DNA of 64,000 nt, from NCBI GenBank assembly GCA_021613335.1, contig JAJTWR010000344.1, forward strand, positions 62,001 to 126,000, read 5' to 3'. Position numbers and translations under genes: made by a program. A model generated the notes under the pieces. The model was not told where the DNA came from, did not search any database, and worked only from the letters and a program-made list of their open reading frames with translations. Below, one piece after another: positions 54,792 to 64,000 of this stretch. Within the stretch, counting starts at the first letter, position 1. Every line of letters begins with the position of its first letter. This stretch comes from Whitmania pigra. Lineage: Eukaryota > Annelida > Clitellata > Hirudinida > Haemopidae.

Positions 54792-55263
54792 GTGGCTAAA
54801 CAACGGATTCTAGGAAGTCCAAACTTCACAAAATCATTACTACATTCCTAGTAAAGTGACGTAATGTCAAAATTAGAATAAATTCTTTTTTTTAACAATT
54901 CGTTTTTCATTTTCAAAACTCTAAACGAAAAACCATAAATCACACTAAAAAATAACAAATTCAGGGTGTATCCCAAGGGAATTTAATTCTCGTCTAATTC
55001 CACTGTTTAATATATGAAAATTTAGCTTAAATGACATTCCTTGTTAAAGGCTGGCAAGAATTTAGAACCGTGAAATATTGTTTATGAATAAATAATACAT
55101 GCTTGTACGACTGAATCATTTTATTATTACGTTTTTATTTAAATTATTTATTATTATTATTATTATATTTATTAAATAACAATGACATTTTGAATAATAT
55201 TAATGACATAGAATCTGAGTCTGGTTACCATGGTTATACCGGTGTATTTTGGTCTATTGAAAG
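54792..55263. other. upstream of CCDC103
   Basis: AT-rich, with a TTATTATTATTATTATA simple repeat near 55147. It presumably holds the CCDC103 promoter near its right end (GGTTACCATGGTTATACC at about 55225). Confidence 0.4.
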
Positions 55264-56665
55264 ATGTTTACTGTGGACTTTGATAAAATTGGCAAGGAGC
55301 TGTTCGCTGCCAAGGAATCTGAAGAAAAATATCGGAGAGAAAATAATGCTAAGTTTCGGGCTGTAGAACAAAAAGTGGCTACGTATGACGAATTTCGGTA
55401 TGACGCTAATATTGCCAAATAATTTGTTGTAAAATATTTTAACAGCTACATGGTTTAACCCAGCTTATTAGCGGAATCATAAAAGTTCTCATATAAGTAT
55501 AGGAAGAACTATGTGCATACGTGTAATTTTTTTAAACTCCTAAAATAATGTTTCATTATTTCTGTGATTTAGACATTAATGTTGTAACATTTGGATTTTC
55601 AGTGACATTGTTTTAACTTCTCACTTGAAGCCTCTTGACAAAGAAGATAAAAGCAATGGAAAACTCAACAACTGGAATGTTCTTGCCAATTCATCAATAG
55701 ATCCTCACAATTACTCAGAAGATGTGCGTCATTGTGGTGTAACGCAGGTGATTAACCAACACAATATATCTTATATAAGATTTATAATCACACAGAGGGA
55801 ACACAAATGAAAGGGAATGCGTGAATTGTGCAGAAGATTTGACACAGATTAATTATGTATGCAGCATATTTTTGAGTGATACAGGAATCCTGTGAACTAC
55901 TCTGTTATCTAATGCATGTGCTTCATGAAGCACTCAATTAGTCTTATCTGGGCACTCAAACAATACCAAAACGAAAAATTAAGTTAAAAGTTTTTGAATA
56001 ACTTATGACTATAATTACAGAAGAGTTTTGTTTAGTTTTTATTAATAACTATGCTGCCAAATTTGTTGCCAATAAAGAAACTTGTTAGGAACTAAATTCT
56101 GCTACAAGTAATCTAGCCAGTTAGCTGGAAAAACAGCATTTAGTTAAACGGAAAAAAAAATTGAATACTGAATCAACAAAATGATCTACTACCATTTATT
56201 TGTGCATTCCCCATCTCTGTATCCTATCTCTCTCTGAACAACTGTTAATTAGTGACTTAGCAAGTATTACAAAGATAACTTTTGACAAATTTGCAGATTG
56301 TGGGGGAAGCACCTGAAAATCCTGTTGATTTTTTTTCAACATGGAGGAAGTTGAAGTGTCAAGCATCTCTTCAGTACAATTTCCTCACCAACTATGAGCC
56401 AACATTCCTCAAGAAAGTTTTTGTAGCAGAAATAAACCCTGAAGTACTAGGAGATATGATGACATTGCTAGATAGCAACTACAGAGAAGAGGATGCCCAG
56501 AAAATTTTTAAGCTTCTTGACATTATTCATTTGTTGAATCGATTCAAACTATCAAAAGAACTTTTGACTAACGTAGAAAAATCAGCTACAAAATCATTGC
56601 TGCTAAAGCTTAAAGCAAATATATGCCAAGAGGATATAATTCCCTTAATTGAGATATTTCATTAG
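55264..56665 (+). CDS. CCDC103: CCDC103 (DNAAF19), dynein-arm attachment/assembly factor
   Basis: Three exons: 55264-55397, 55603-55747, 56297-56665, 215 residues (human 242). The N-terminus is a coiled coil with the family signature EEKYRRENNAKFRAVEQKVA and TYDEFRDIVLTSHLKPLDKE, almost as in human (EKYKRENAAKLRAVEQRVA). Residues 95-215 form the RPAP3-C-like helical domain (PVDFFSTWRKLKCQ, LKKVFVAEINPEVLGDMMTL, IHLLNRFKLSKELL). CCDC103 oligomerises and is needed for outer dynein arms on ciliary axonemes; human mutations cause ciliary dyskinesia. All junctions are GT-AG with matching phases. Its presence shows the organism makes motile cilia or flagella. It meets the stress-protein gene tail to tail. 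Confidence 0.93.
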
Positions 56666-56670
56666 ATGAA

Positions 56671-56676
56671 AATAAA
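56671..56676 (+). terminator. CCDC103: poly(A) signal of CCDC103
   Basis: AATAAA six bases after the stop codon, again very close to the coding end. Confidence 0.55.
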
Positions 56677-57011
56677 CTGTTAGTAAATTTTTATGATGAT
56701 AAATTTTAAGTGAACAATGTTGTGTGAACCAAGGTCATTAGGTCAGGCATCTCAATAAACCACTTAAGCTTATCATGCTCATAATGAAACGGACACAATC
56801 ACTTGATAACACTCTGTTTAATTCGCATGAATTGTATAGGAAATATTATGCCAAATTAATAAACTTCATCAATCTTATGAATGACAAATTCATTTGACTT
56901 CATGTAATTAGTAACCCAACACCAACATTAAACATATTCTGCCAAAATAATTGCCAGTAAAACTTAAGAAGTTAAACGTTAAGTCGTTTGTTCAGACATC
57001 CAGATGATACT

Positions 57012-58685
57012 CTAGTGGCGGCACACGATAACTGGCACATGGGCATGATGGACAACATAGTCGCTAACGCTGCCCATGATGGTGCGACGAATAGTTCCAA
57101 GGCCCCTGGTTCCAACCACAATCATGGCAGCTTTTTCCTCTTGTGCTGTTTCAACAATTGTCTCACCAGGTTTACTACTAAAGACGGCTTTGATTTTTCC
57201 AGGAATCTACAACAAAGCGAATAGAGCAATGAATTGGTAGTACTTTATAAAAAGAACTCCAAATGATGGAAACAATCTTACATTCGCAGCCTTCATGAAT
57301 TCTGCATATTTGTTCTCAAGCTCACGGACTTTTTGCTTTTCACTCTCGAGCATTTGATCCCACACACTCTGGCTGAGCATCATGGCCTCTAAAAATACCA
57401 TTATCAACTACCATTACTACATGAAATGTCATATCTCATAAGATATATATGTAAAAATATATCAGATTATAAAAGTAACTTCACTAAACGAATTAAATAT
57501 GCTAAAACTTTTCTGCTAGCAATTTATAATGATGCTAATAAATTTGCATCAAATTTATGATCCTTTAACATTTGGTCCATGTTAGTACTATATTAAAAGC
57601 CAGGCATTTCAATTATGAAAAAAATGAAGTAACGAATCAGTAACTTGTTTGACAAAAAAAAACTTTGGATTATTTTGAGAAGTTATAAAAAGTGCTTAGT
57701 AATTACATCAGCAATTAATTTTATGTATAACGTCATAACTGTCCTTTACATAATTGCAAAATTTAATTGGCAGGTTAATTTGGTTAAGCCTTATTACAGA
57801 GTTGAGAGAAAAATAAAATTGAAAATCACAGTACAAAGAGCAGGATTTACTATATTCTCAAACTATTTTTCATAAATTCAGTAAGTCGTAAAACCATTGT
57901 AACAGGTCAGTAAAATTTCAAAAGATGCCAATGATGTAGAGTTAGATATCAATCAGTTGACTCACGGCTATTTGTCATCATGGGAGGTTCTGCCGCATGG
58001 ATGAGGAAAAGCCTATTTCCCGTCTGATGAAGATTGTCCACATAAACTAAGAATACAGATAAAATATTTCTTAGCTGTAACATCAATAATAATTCAAAGA
58101 TATAACCAAATTTATACTGAATGCTGTAATATTATAATCATAAGTTTTAACTATTTATCTCCACATTAAAATAAGGAAAATTTAGATGAACTAAATATTA
58201 CAATGAAATAGAAATTGTGTTTCATTACTGTGCTGAAAAGTTAAAAAAATATGAATAAATTATTGATACAGTGACCTTTAAACCCCAGAAGTTTGAACTA
58301 TGGTCTTTGCATTGAAATAAGGAAAACAAAAAAATGACTAATTTATAAAGCAGTTATGCATATACGAAATTATAAAGTTTCAAAAGGCGATAAAAACATT
58401 AATGCATATCATATTTTACATTATGCAACACACACACTAAGAAACAAAATTTGATTTCGAGTCATGACTCTTATTACTAGCAATAATTTTGTTAAAACTA
58501 TTCAATTAATAATTCGGTACACAAACTGATAAAGAGTGTCATTTCAAATTAATAATCACATGACAATCACTTAAAAACCATAACCGAAACTTACATTTGA
58601 ACGCGCTCTGACTATTATCGCTGCCATCGATAGCAATCAGGACGACTCTTTCAGAACATTTTATGTGTTCAGCGTTCTCAGCCAT
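57012..58685 (-). CDS. universal stress protein (UspA family)
   Basis: Four exons: 58685-58595, 58046-57966, 57388-57282, 57206-57012, 157 residues, the normal size for a single-domain USP. The fold is a Rossmann-like alpha/beta domain. Seen: first strand [18 protein letters not shown] with the conserved Asp, second strand [12 protein letters not shown], a helical middle ([20 protein letters not shown]) and the ATP-binding signature [20 protein letters not shown] followed by HVPVIVCRH. The G-2x-G-9x-G(S) pattern is intact, so ATP binding is likely. Such proteins exist in bacteria, plants and many invertebrates but are missing from mammals; their role in animals is poorly known. The spliced structure shows it is a resident gene, not contamination. 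Confidence 0.92.
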
Positions 58686-60439
58686 ATTTTATAAAATTCT
58701 AAAAAACCAGCACACTCAGAAACCGAAGCAAAACAGGCAAAGTGAGCAAGCTACGAACGTGGACCACCTATTTATCACGTGCGGGGAGTTCATAGTCCAA
58801 AAATTTCTAAGGAGCCCCAAAAGTGTCTAAATCTATTAGAAGCTTTGCTCTTGATATAATTAGCTATAAAAAGACTTACTATTAGCAATTTTGAAGATAG
58901 CAGATTATCATAATGACATTTTGAATAAAGCAATTTCACTTATTTCAAATAACTCATACTATCGTATAACCTGCTATGAACATGTGTATTTTTTTTGAGG
59001 GAGTGATCTGTTGTGCTTTTCCAGGACAAATTAAACTTTTTTTCATTGTACACATTAGAGTTTTTCTGGTTACTTCGGAGAGCGGAAGATTTACAAATAG
59101 GAATCAACCGGGGACCCTGGCTCCGGCTTTTTTGCGACCCCGGTCTCGGGGTTAATTTTAATTTTAACCGGGGATTTAGCTTGGGAATGTCGTAAAACAT
59201 GTACAAGAAATTTAGAAAAATTTTTTAAGTGCGAACGTCTATTTCATGTCTGAATCCAATTTATCATAAAATCTCAAATTTGATGGAACAAAGTCATCAG
59301 GTGTTAGTTATAAAAGTCATAAAAGTTCTTGAGAGAAGAGTCACAATAGGTTCACACTAAGGCCAAAGTCTTAATCACTCGTCCACCGACGCATGGTATT
59401 AATAATTCATAATAACTCATCACAATAAACAAAATCGTCCGATACTTGGATACCTAGACTTAAGAAACAGTAATGTTTCTTCATTATCCAGCAAACGTCT
59501 GACCACGAATGTCATTTAGAACTGCTTTCACTATCACTTGGGCTGGCAGGTGGGTCATCCATCCATTTGCGGTTTGTCTGGCGAGCAGAGTATGATGACC
59601 TGAGTTAACAGGTGAATGAGAGAAATGCTAGGAAGTAAAAGTGTGGATCAGAAGCTCTGTGAAGCTTAACCAGCGAGTTGTTATGAGTTGGGTTAAGAAT
59701 TCAATGTGTAAAGTTACTGCCAATGCAGCAGGGTACGAAGTTCTCTTGTTAAACATGAGAGATTGAGATCAATGGTTCTGTGGGAAATGGATTCGCAAGA
59801 AATTCAGAGTTAGGAGATTGTTATAAGTTATAGTCGAGAAATAGTTGATATGACTGTATGTGGCTAATTTTTTTCTTCTAGTTGAAGGAATTTCTAATAT
59901 TCATGTAAAACATTACTTTTATTAATAAATGGTTAAAAACATGCCCCTTCCCTCTTGCAATATAATAATTTGGATAACATGAAAAAATGTGTTAATGGGT
60001 CGTTGATTATGAAAATATAAGACACCCCTCGAAAATCGCGTCTTTTGGAGCAAAAACTACTGTAAGACAGGTGAACTCTCATTACTACCAAGCTTGATGG
60101 TTGATTTCTCGCTTGAGAGCTTTCTTAGGTTAGAGTCCATTTGTTTTTGTTTTTTTGTTATGTCTACGAGTTAAAAAAAATAAAGTGAAGCTTGAGAAAT
60201 CAGGTCAAAAGTTGATTTTTAAGCTAGCATTTTCAGAAAATTGGAAGAGCGAAAGATCTCGTTATGGCAATTACTATAAAATTTGCGTCAATAAATTTTG
60301 TAAGGCTAAGGTCATTTGTACAATTATTAAATTCCAAAAATATTCTTTACACTGCGCTCATGTGCTCCGTTATTAATTTCCCGAAGTTTTGTTTTGATGC
60401 GAGAACTTTTTGTTCCTTTAGCTGGTTTTACTGCTGAAG
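58686..60439. other. spacer between the USP gene and the SMIM30-like gene
   Basis: Contains the USP upstream region (a CACGTGCGGGGAG patch at about 58776), a GC-richer patch with tandem CCGGGGA/CCGGGG motifs at 59100-59175, and a candidate minus-strand last exon at 59512-59599. 59930-60430 is AT-rich and should include the 5' region of the SMIM30-like gene. Confidence 0.4.
59512..59599 (-). CDS. possible last coding exon of an unrecognised gene
   Basis: On the minus strand, TTAACTCAG|G is followed by an open stretch ending in TGA that would encode SSYSARQTNRKWMDD, PPASPSDSESSSK. A hydrophilic, acidic/Ser-rich tail after a basic segment looks like a real protein C-terminus, and base composition is higher in GC than the surroundings. 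I do not recognise the family, and no upstream exon was linked with confidence. It may be chance. Confidence 0.3.
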
Positions 60440-60613
60440 ATGAGCCTCGGTCCTCATTCGTGGTTGAGTCTTTCGCTGCTGATACTTGCATCGATGCCAG
60501 TTGTATCTGCATTTGACGGAGGAGACATGATGGCCTTTGCAATTGGCGCTTCAATTGCGGTCGTTGGAATCCTCGCTTTTCTTGGATACTATTCACGAAG
60601 ATCAAGGAATTGA
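60440..60613 (+). CDS. SMIM30: SMIM30-like membrane microprotein, 57 residues
   Basis: A single open frame from ATG at 60440 to TGA at 60611-60613. The layout is an N-terminal signal-like segment (LSLSLLILASMPVVSA), a short acidic link FDGGDMMAF, a transmembrane segment (AIGASIAVVGILAFLGYY) and a basic end SRRSRN. This is the plan of human SMIM30 (59 residues), and the register matches position by position: VVEAVEAGD versus VVSAFDGGD, ITGICACLGVYARKR versus VVGILAFLGYYSRRS. In mammals SMIM30 sits in ER/plasma membranes and has been tied to kinase signalling and calcium handling. No intron interrupts the coding part; a 5' non-coding exon cannot be excluded. The opposite-strand frame over the same bases is a shadow. 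Confidence 0.75.
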   Translation: MSLGPHSWLSLSLLILASMPVVSAFDGGDMMAFAIGASIAVVGILAFLGYYSRRSRN

Positions 60614-61494
60614 TTCAAGAACCATTCCATGATACGAATTCGTAATTATGTTTTTGTGGAATTTGGTGCCTTTGTTTTGCATTGGTGGTTTTATGTTTTT
60701 ATATCTGATTTGTGATCTTTACCGAATTATGACGTTAACTAAAAATTGTTCAACAAATTACAAATCACTCATTTGACTATTAATGTGACATATTATGTAC
60801 AAAGTGAATTATATGAATTACAGAATGTTAATGGTGCTAACGGACAAGATCGATGTCTATGATATATTGAAAGTATGTTATGGAAAATTGAAATTAAATC
60901 AATAATGTTAAGCATTCCTTTTTGTCAGATGTAGAACTCCCATTAACAAATTGTTTTCGTGAAAAAATGATTGATATTGGTAACCCTAGAAGGGTTTAGT
61001 TTATCTATTTCCAGTGTTATTAAGGTCATTTTTTTTTGACTTTCTGTTTTTTTAGTTTGGTCTTGAATTTTACAAATAAACCTTGAATTTTGGTGCCCAA
61101 AACCTAAGAATACACATTGAGAGTACAATGGGGAACTAAATAATAACTTAAACATTAAGGAATCTCACACTTCTACTAGCAGACTGGCCCTTTTATCAAA
61201 TTAAATGAAATGAGAGTTTGTCAAAATTTAACAAGTAAATTTCAGAATGAAATATTTGATATTGATGTTTTGAGTAAAACTTATGTAAATAAAATTTTGA
61301 GCTACAAAATATGAATGAAAGCAGGATAAAGGTGCAACATTTGAGTTAAAACATAATTATTAAGTCAACAAATGGGGTGGTGGGGCATGCATATTTTGGC
61401 ACTGAAAATTCTCCATGCCTTGCTATGAAATTTAAAGCTTTATCGTAGCATAAGTTCATGATTTGCCTTTAAAAGTAGCTGTTAAAAATTGTCA

Positions 61495-61640
61495 GTCATG
61501 CAATTCTACGAATTACCACCAATGCATATGAAAAGATCTGCTCAACAGGTGCAGAGGATGATGTGCTGCTGTTGTACAGTAAAAGTCCTGAAGAGAGGAT
61601 GCCTTAGCACTATGACCAAACTGACTTATTTTCTGGAACC
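61495..61640 (-). mobile_element. hAT transposase C-terminal relic
   Basis: Minus-strand translation contains SSSAPVEQIFSYALVVIRR, the start of the hAT dimerisation domain (usual form SSAPVERIFS), followed by a stop and frameshifts. No terminal repeats were found. Confidence 0.5.
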
Positions 61641-61752
61641 ATCAATAAGTCAAGGAAATACAGCTTTTAGATTTTGTATTTTTATTTGAAAAAAATCATT
61701 TATTGTTATATGCCTAGTAAATTTTGCTTTTAATGTTCTATATTATTTTTAC

Positions 61753-61840
61753 CAGAGAATCTCAATAATTCTTTGTTGTCCAAATGAGTGGAGAAATCAG
61801 TAACCTTCTTGGCATAGTCCGTAGCCATCCTTGCAGTCAT
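61753..61840 (-). CDS. possible first coding exon of an unrecognised gene
   Basis: Minus-strand ATG at 61840 opens MTARMATDYAKKVTDFSTHL and continues DNKELLRFS to a donor CTG|GTAAAA. It could belong with the candidate last exon at 59512-59599, but no middle exons were identified and the two phases cannot be tested. Low confidence. Confidence 0.22.
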
Positions 61841-62937
61841 CTTCGTTATCATTTGTCATTTGCTCAGTGCTTTCAGCTAACAGAGACTGTCACCATCGTC
61901 CGTGGTCAAATAATCCTCTTGAGTAACAGCTTAACAATCAATGAGTCAATTTCAAAGATTTGCTCCGCAAAAACATGAGGTCACCTCGTAATTTCCTTAT
62001 AACTCGCTAAACATAGGTTCAATATTCAATTTTGTAATGTCACTTTATTATATACAAAATGTGTTATAAAATTTCAAATAAATTTAATAAGTAGAACTTG
62101 TAAAATGTGCAAAATAGCATTTTAAGGCTTAAAGGCACATCCTTACACATATCCAATAAAACTTGAAATTGGTAGTTACGCAATCACAACGCACTTTATG
62201 CATATATTATCAATATACAAAACAAAAAGAGTTAATTGAGGAGAGGAGCAGATTGAGGCCTTCTGACGAGAGCTTTGTTCCAAGGGACTTAAAAAGCGAT
62301 TTGTACATAAATGTTTTAAAGCACGAAGGTAATAAATGCCCCTGTTTTAGCCCCTTTTTAGGTTGTTTAAAAAAAATAGAAGAAAGATTAGAGAGCCAGG
62401 GATGAGTATTTAAAAAAGATTTTAAAAATCGGCAACTATTTTTAATCAATGCTTGAAAACTTTGAAGATTTTTTTATGGTAGATCTGTATGTGCGCCAGC
62501 CAAGACAGTTACATAGTTGAATTCTCCAGTGTATTTGTAATCCGCGGGAACGGGGTCGAAAAAACTTCCGATAAAATCAAAACAACTTGGGCGAAAATAA
62601 AAGACTTATGAGAATTGGAGTTATTAGTTATTTATTTATTAGATTATAGTCCTTTGCATAACTGTAGAGTACTGGAGTACGAAAAAGGCGGTTATAAATC
62701 ACCCGAACCAGTTAAAAATACAGTAACTATTATAAAATATATAACACAACTTAGAGAGCCAGAGATTATTATTTACAAGTTTATTAAAAACGTTTTGAAC
62801 GATTTGAAGCTGCCTAGGTTTTGTTTTATAAGTTTTTAAATTCAGTAAAATTTCAAAATGAGCTTTTATTTATTTATTTATTTATTTGATTATAGTCCCG
62901 TGCTTAGCTGAGATGATTTGGTCTACCAAAATGAGCC

Positions 62938-63055
62938 AAGCATATACATAAATGATCTGGATGATGGTATAAGATCTAAATTATCCAAGTTTGCTGACGA
63001 CACCAAAGTAGCAAGAAGTGTCAGCAAGCAAGAAGATGTAGGTACACTTCAGGAA
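62938..63055 (+). mobile_element. LINE reverse-transcriptase fragment
   Basis: An open stretch with SIYINDLDDGIRSKLSKFADD followed by TKVARSVSKQED, the catalytic FADD region of a CR1/jockey/Rex-type LINE. It is cut off at 63056 by the hAT-5 terminus. Confidence 0.8.
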
Positions 63056-64000
63056 CAGGGGCGCAACTAGGGGAGGGCAGGGGGGGGGCTTGCCTAATAG
63101 GAGAGACCCTGCAATTTTTCCAAATCCGATGAGTTTTTTTTTGGTGGGGGGGGGGGGGATAAGGGGATTTAACTGGTTTGAAACTTTGAGACAGAAGATA
63201 GTCAAACTCATAATAATAATAATCTGTTCTATCTTTAATTCTTTATTAATTATAATTGGTAGTTTTGATTTGAACAGTTTCAAAAATTTTTCGACTGCGT
63301 CGGGCTTTCGTCCCTTTTCTAAACTTGAGCCCCCCCCAGCATTTTTCGCTGGTTATCTGATCATCAGATCATTTTGACAACCCTGCCTTGGCTGCTCTTG
63401 ATGCTTTGCAGAATGGCACAATGACTCCCGAGCTTTCGGAGTTCTGCAGCCTTCATAGAAAAGACGCTGAAACTGTGCAAAGACAGTTCCTATTCCCATC
63501 GACAAGTTTACGTGCTGATGAGTCTGATCCCAATGCATGTATCGAACTTCAAGATCTTTTCTGTGCCACAAGCATTCAGCCCGAGTTGCATTATATGCTC
63601 GATGTTGCTCTTACTCAGCCATTTACGTCTTCAGATGCAGAAAGGGCATTTTCTAAACTTCGCCTTATTAAAAGTCATCTCAGGACGACTATGTCTGCCT
63701 GTCGTTTGCAAAGTTTATTGAGAATATCTGCGAACAAAACAACTACTGCATTTCTTCCATGAAATGAAATGGTGAACAGATTTTCACAGACTGATCGAAA
63801 AATTATTTTGTAACTGCAAACACATCAAAATGTAATTTAGACTACAACATTTCAAAATTGTTTTAAACTGTTTAGGATCATAACTTTATACATAATTTAG
63901 ATTAGGTGAAATGTTTAGGATATGAATCATATCATATTACAATTTTAAACATATCATAAACTTTTTTTTACAGTTGCTTTAACTGGCTTGAAACTTTGAA
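63056..64000 (+). mobile_element. hAT-5, runs off the window end
   Basis: Starts CAGGGGCGCAACTAGGGG (63056), a hAT-type terminus with the usual G-rich run, inserted into a LINE fragment. Its subterminal 300 bases match the fragment at 47688-47885. Further in, 63388-63762 is an open frame for the end of a hAT transposase. The second terminus is not reached; a short block near 63972-64000 repeats 63165-63190 (TTTAACTGG(C/T)TTGAAACTTTGA). Confidence 0.75.
63388..63762 (+). pseudogene. hAT transposase C-terminal dimerisation domain
   Basis: About 124 codons open, with LTQPFTSSDAERAFSKLRL and IKSHLRTTMSACRLQSLLRI, the conserved dimerisation block of TTF/ZMYM-type hAT transposases, ending TTTAFLP. 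The catalytic part is missing upstream, so the element is internally deleted. Confidence 0.8.

Larger units (their letters stand above)
60614..62937. other. intergenic, decayed repeats
   Basis: Mostly AT-rich without recognised genes. 61495-61640 holds a hAT C-terminal relic (separate entry). Two related stretches, about 62630-62665 and 62872-62910 (TTATTTATT(A/T)GATTATAGTCC), are diverged copies of one another. An open frame at 62163-62405 has no known domain. Confidence 0.4.

Noticed and set aside
60327..60605. Minus-strand 92-codon frame
   Set aside because: It is the complement of the SMIM30-like coding frame; the plus-strand protein explains the conservation.

Overview
The window is nuclear DNA from an intron-rich, AT-rich invertebrate animal. 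The evidence is GT-AG spliced genes with short introns, animal-only families (a SHOX homeobox gene, a TARP/calcium-channel gamma subunit, a GalNAc-transferase, the ciliary factor CCDC103) and animal-type repeats (hAT, pogo/Tigger, Ty3, LINE, tRNA-derived SINE). Many old introns are retained and a universal stress protein is present, which argues against insects, nematodes and vertebrates. I cannot name the phylum; a tunicate, cnidarian or other marine invertebrate would all fit. Exon boundaries were read by eye from splice sites, reading phase and remembered family sequences, so a few could be off by some bases.

Layout: (1) 1-1,050 (+), the 3' exons of TMEM214. (2) 2,115-6,108 (-), a 17-exon HDGF/LEDGF gene with PWWP and integrase-binding domains. 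(3) 6,893-11,476 (+), DSCC1, 11 exons, with a complete hAT element and SINEs in its introns. (4) 11,661-22,454 (-), a four-exon TARP gene with large introns. (5) 22.5-30.4 kb, no recognised gene: a tRNA-SINE, a Ty3 relic, a decayed hAT element with its target duplication, and duplicated blocks. (6) 30,517-32,501 (-), a two-exon GalNAc-transferase. (7) 33,612-39,721 (+), SHOX, five exons. (8) 39,803-47,047 (-), PEX6, 20 exons, meeting SHOX tail to tail. (9) 47-54.8 kb, a transposon nest: two hAT elements, then a third hAT relic split by a nearly complete Ty3 element (49,995-54,241). (10) 55,264-56,665 (+), CCDC103. (11) 57,012-58,685 (-), a universal stress protein. (12) 60,440-60,613 (+), a 57-residue membrane microprotein matching SMIM30. 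(13) 60.6-64 kb, hAT and LINE relics, ending inside another hAT element.

The genes do not form one pathway; they are housekeeping and developmental neighbours. Four pairs are convergent with close 3' ends (TMEM214/HDGF-type, DSCC1/TARP, SHOX/PEX6, CCDC103/USP), and two are divergent from short shared spacers (HDGF-type/DSCC1, GALNT/SHOX). The most notable items are the SMIM30 microprotein, a Ty3 design in which the gag-pol start codon straddles the LTR/primer-binding-site junction (seen in two elements), a very long acidic/His-rich extracellular loop in the TARP, a tRNA-derived SINE family in many introns (one copy touching a PEX6 splice acceptor), and several transposon insertions that can be bounded to the base by target duplications.
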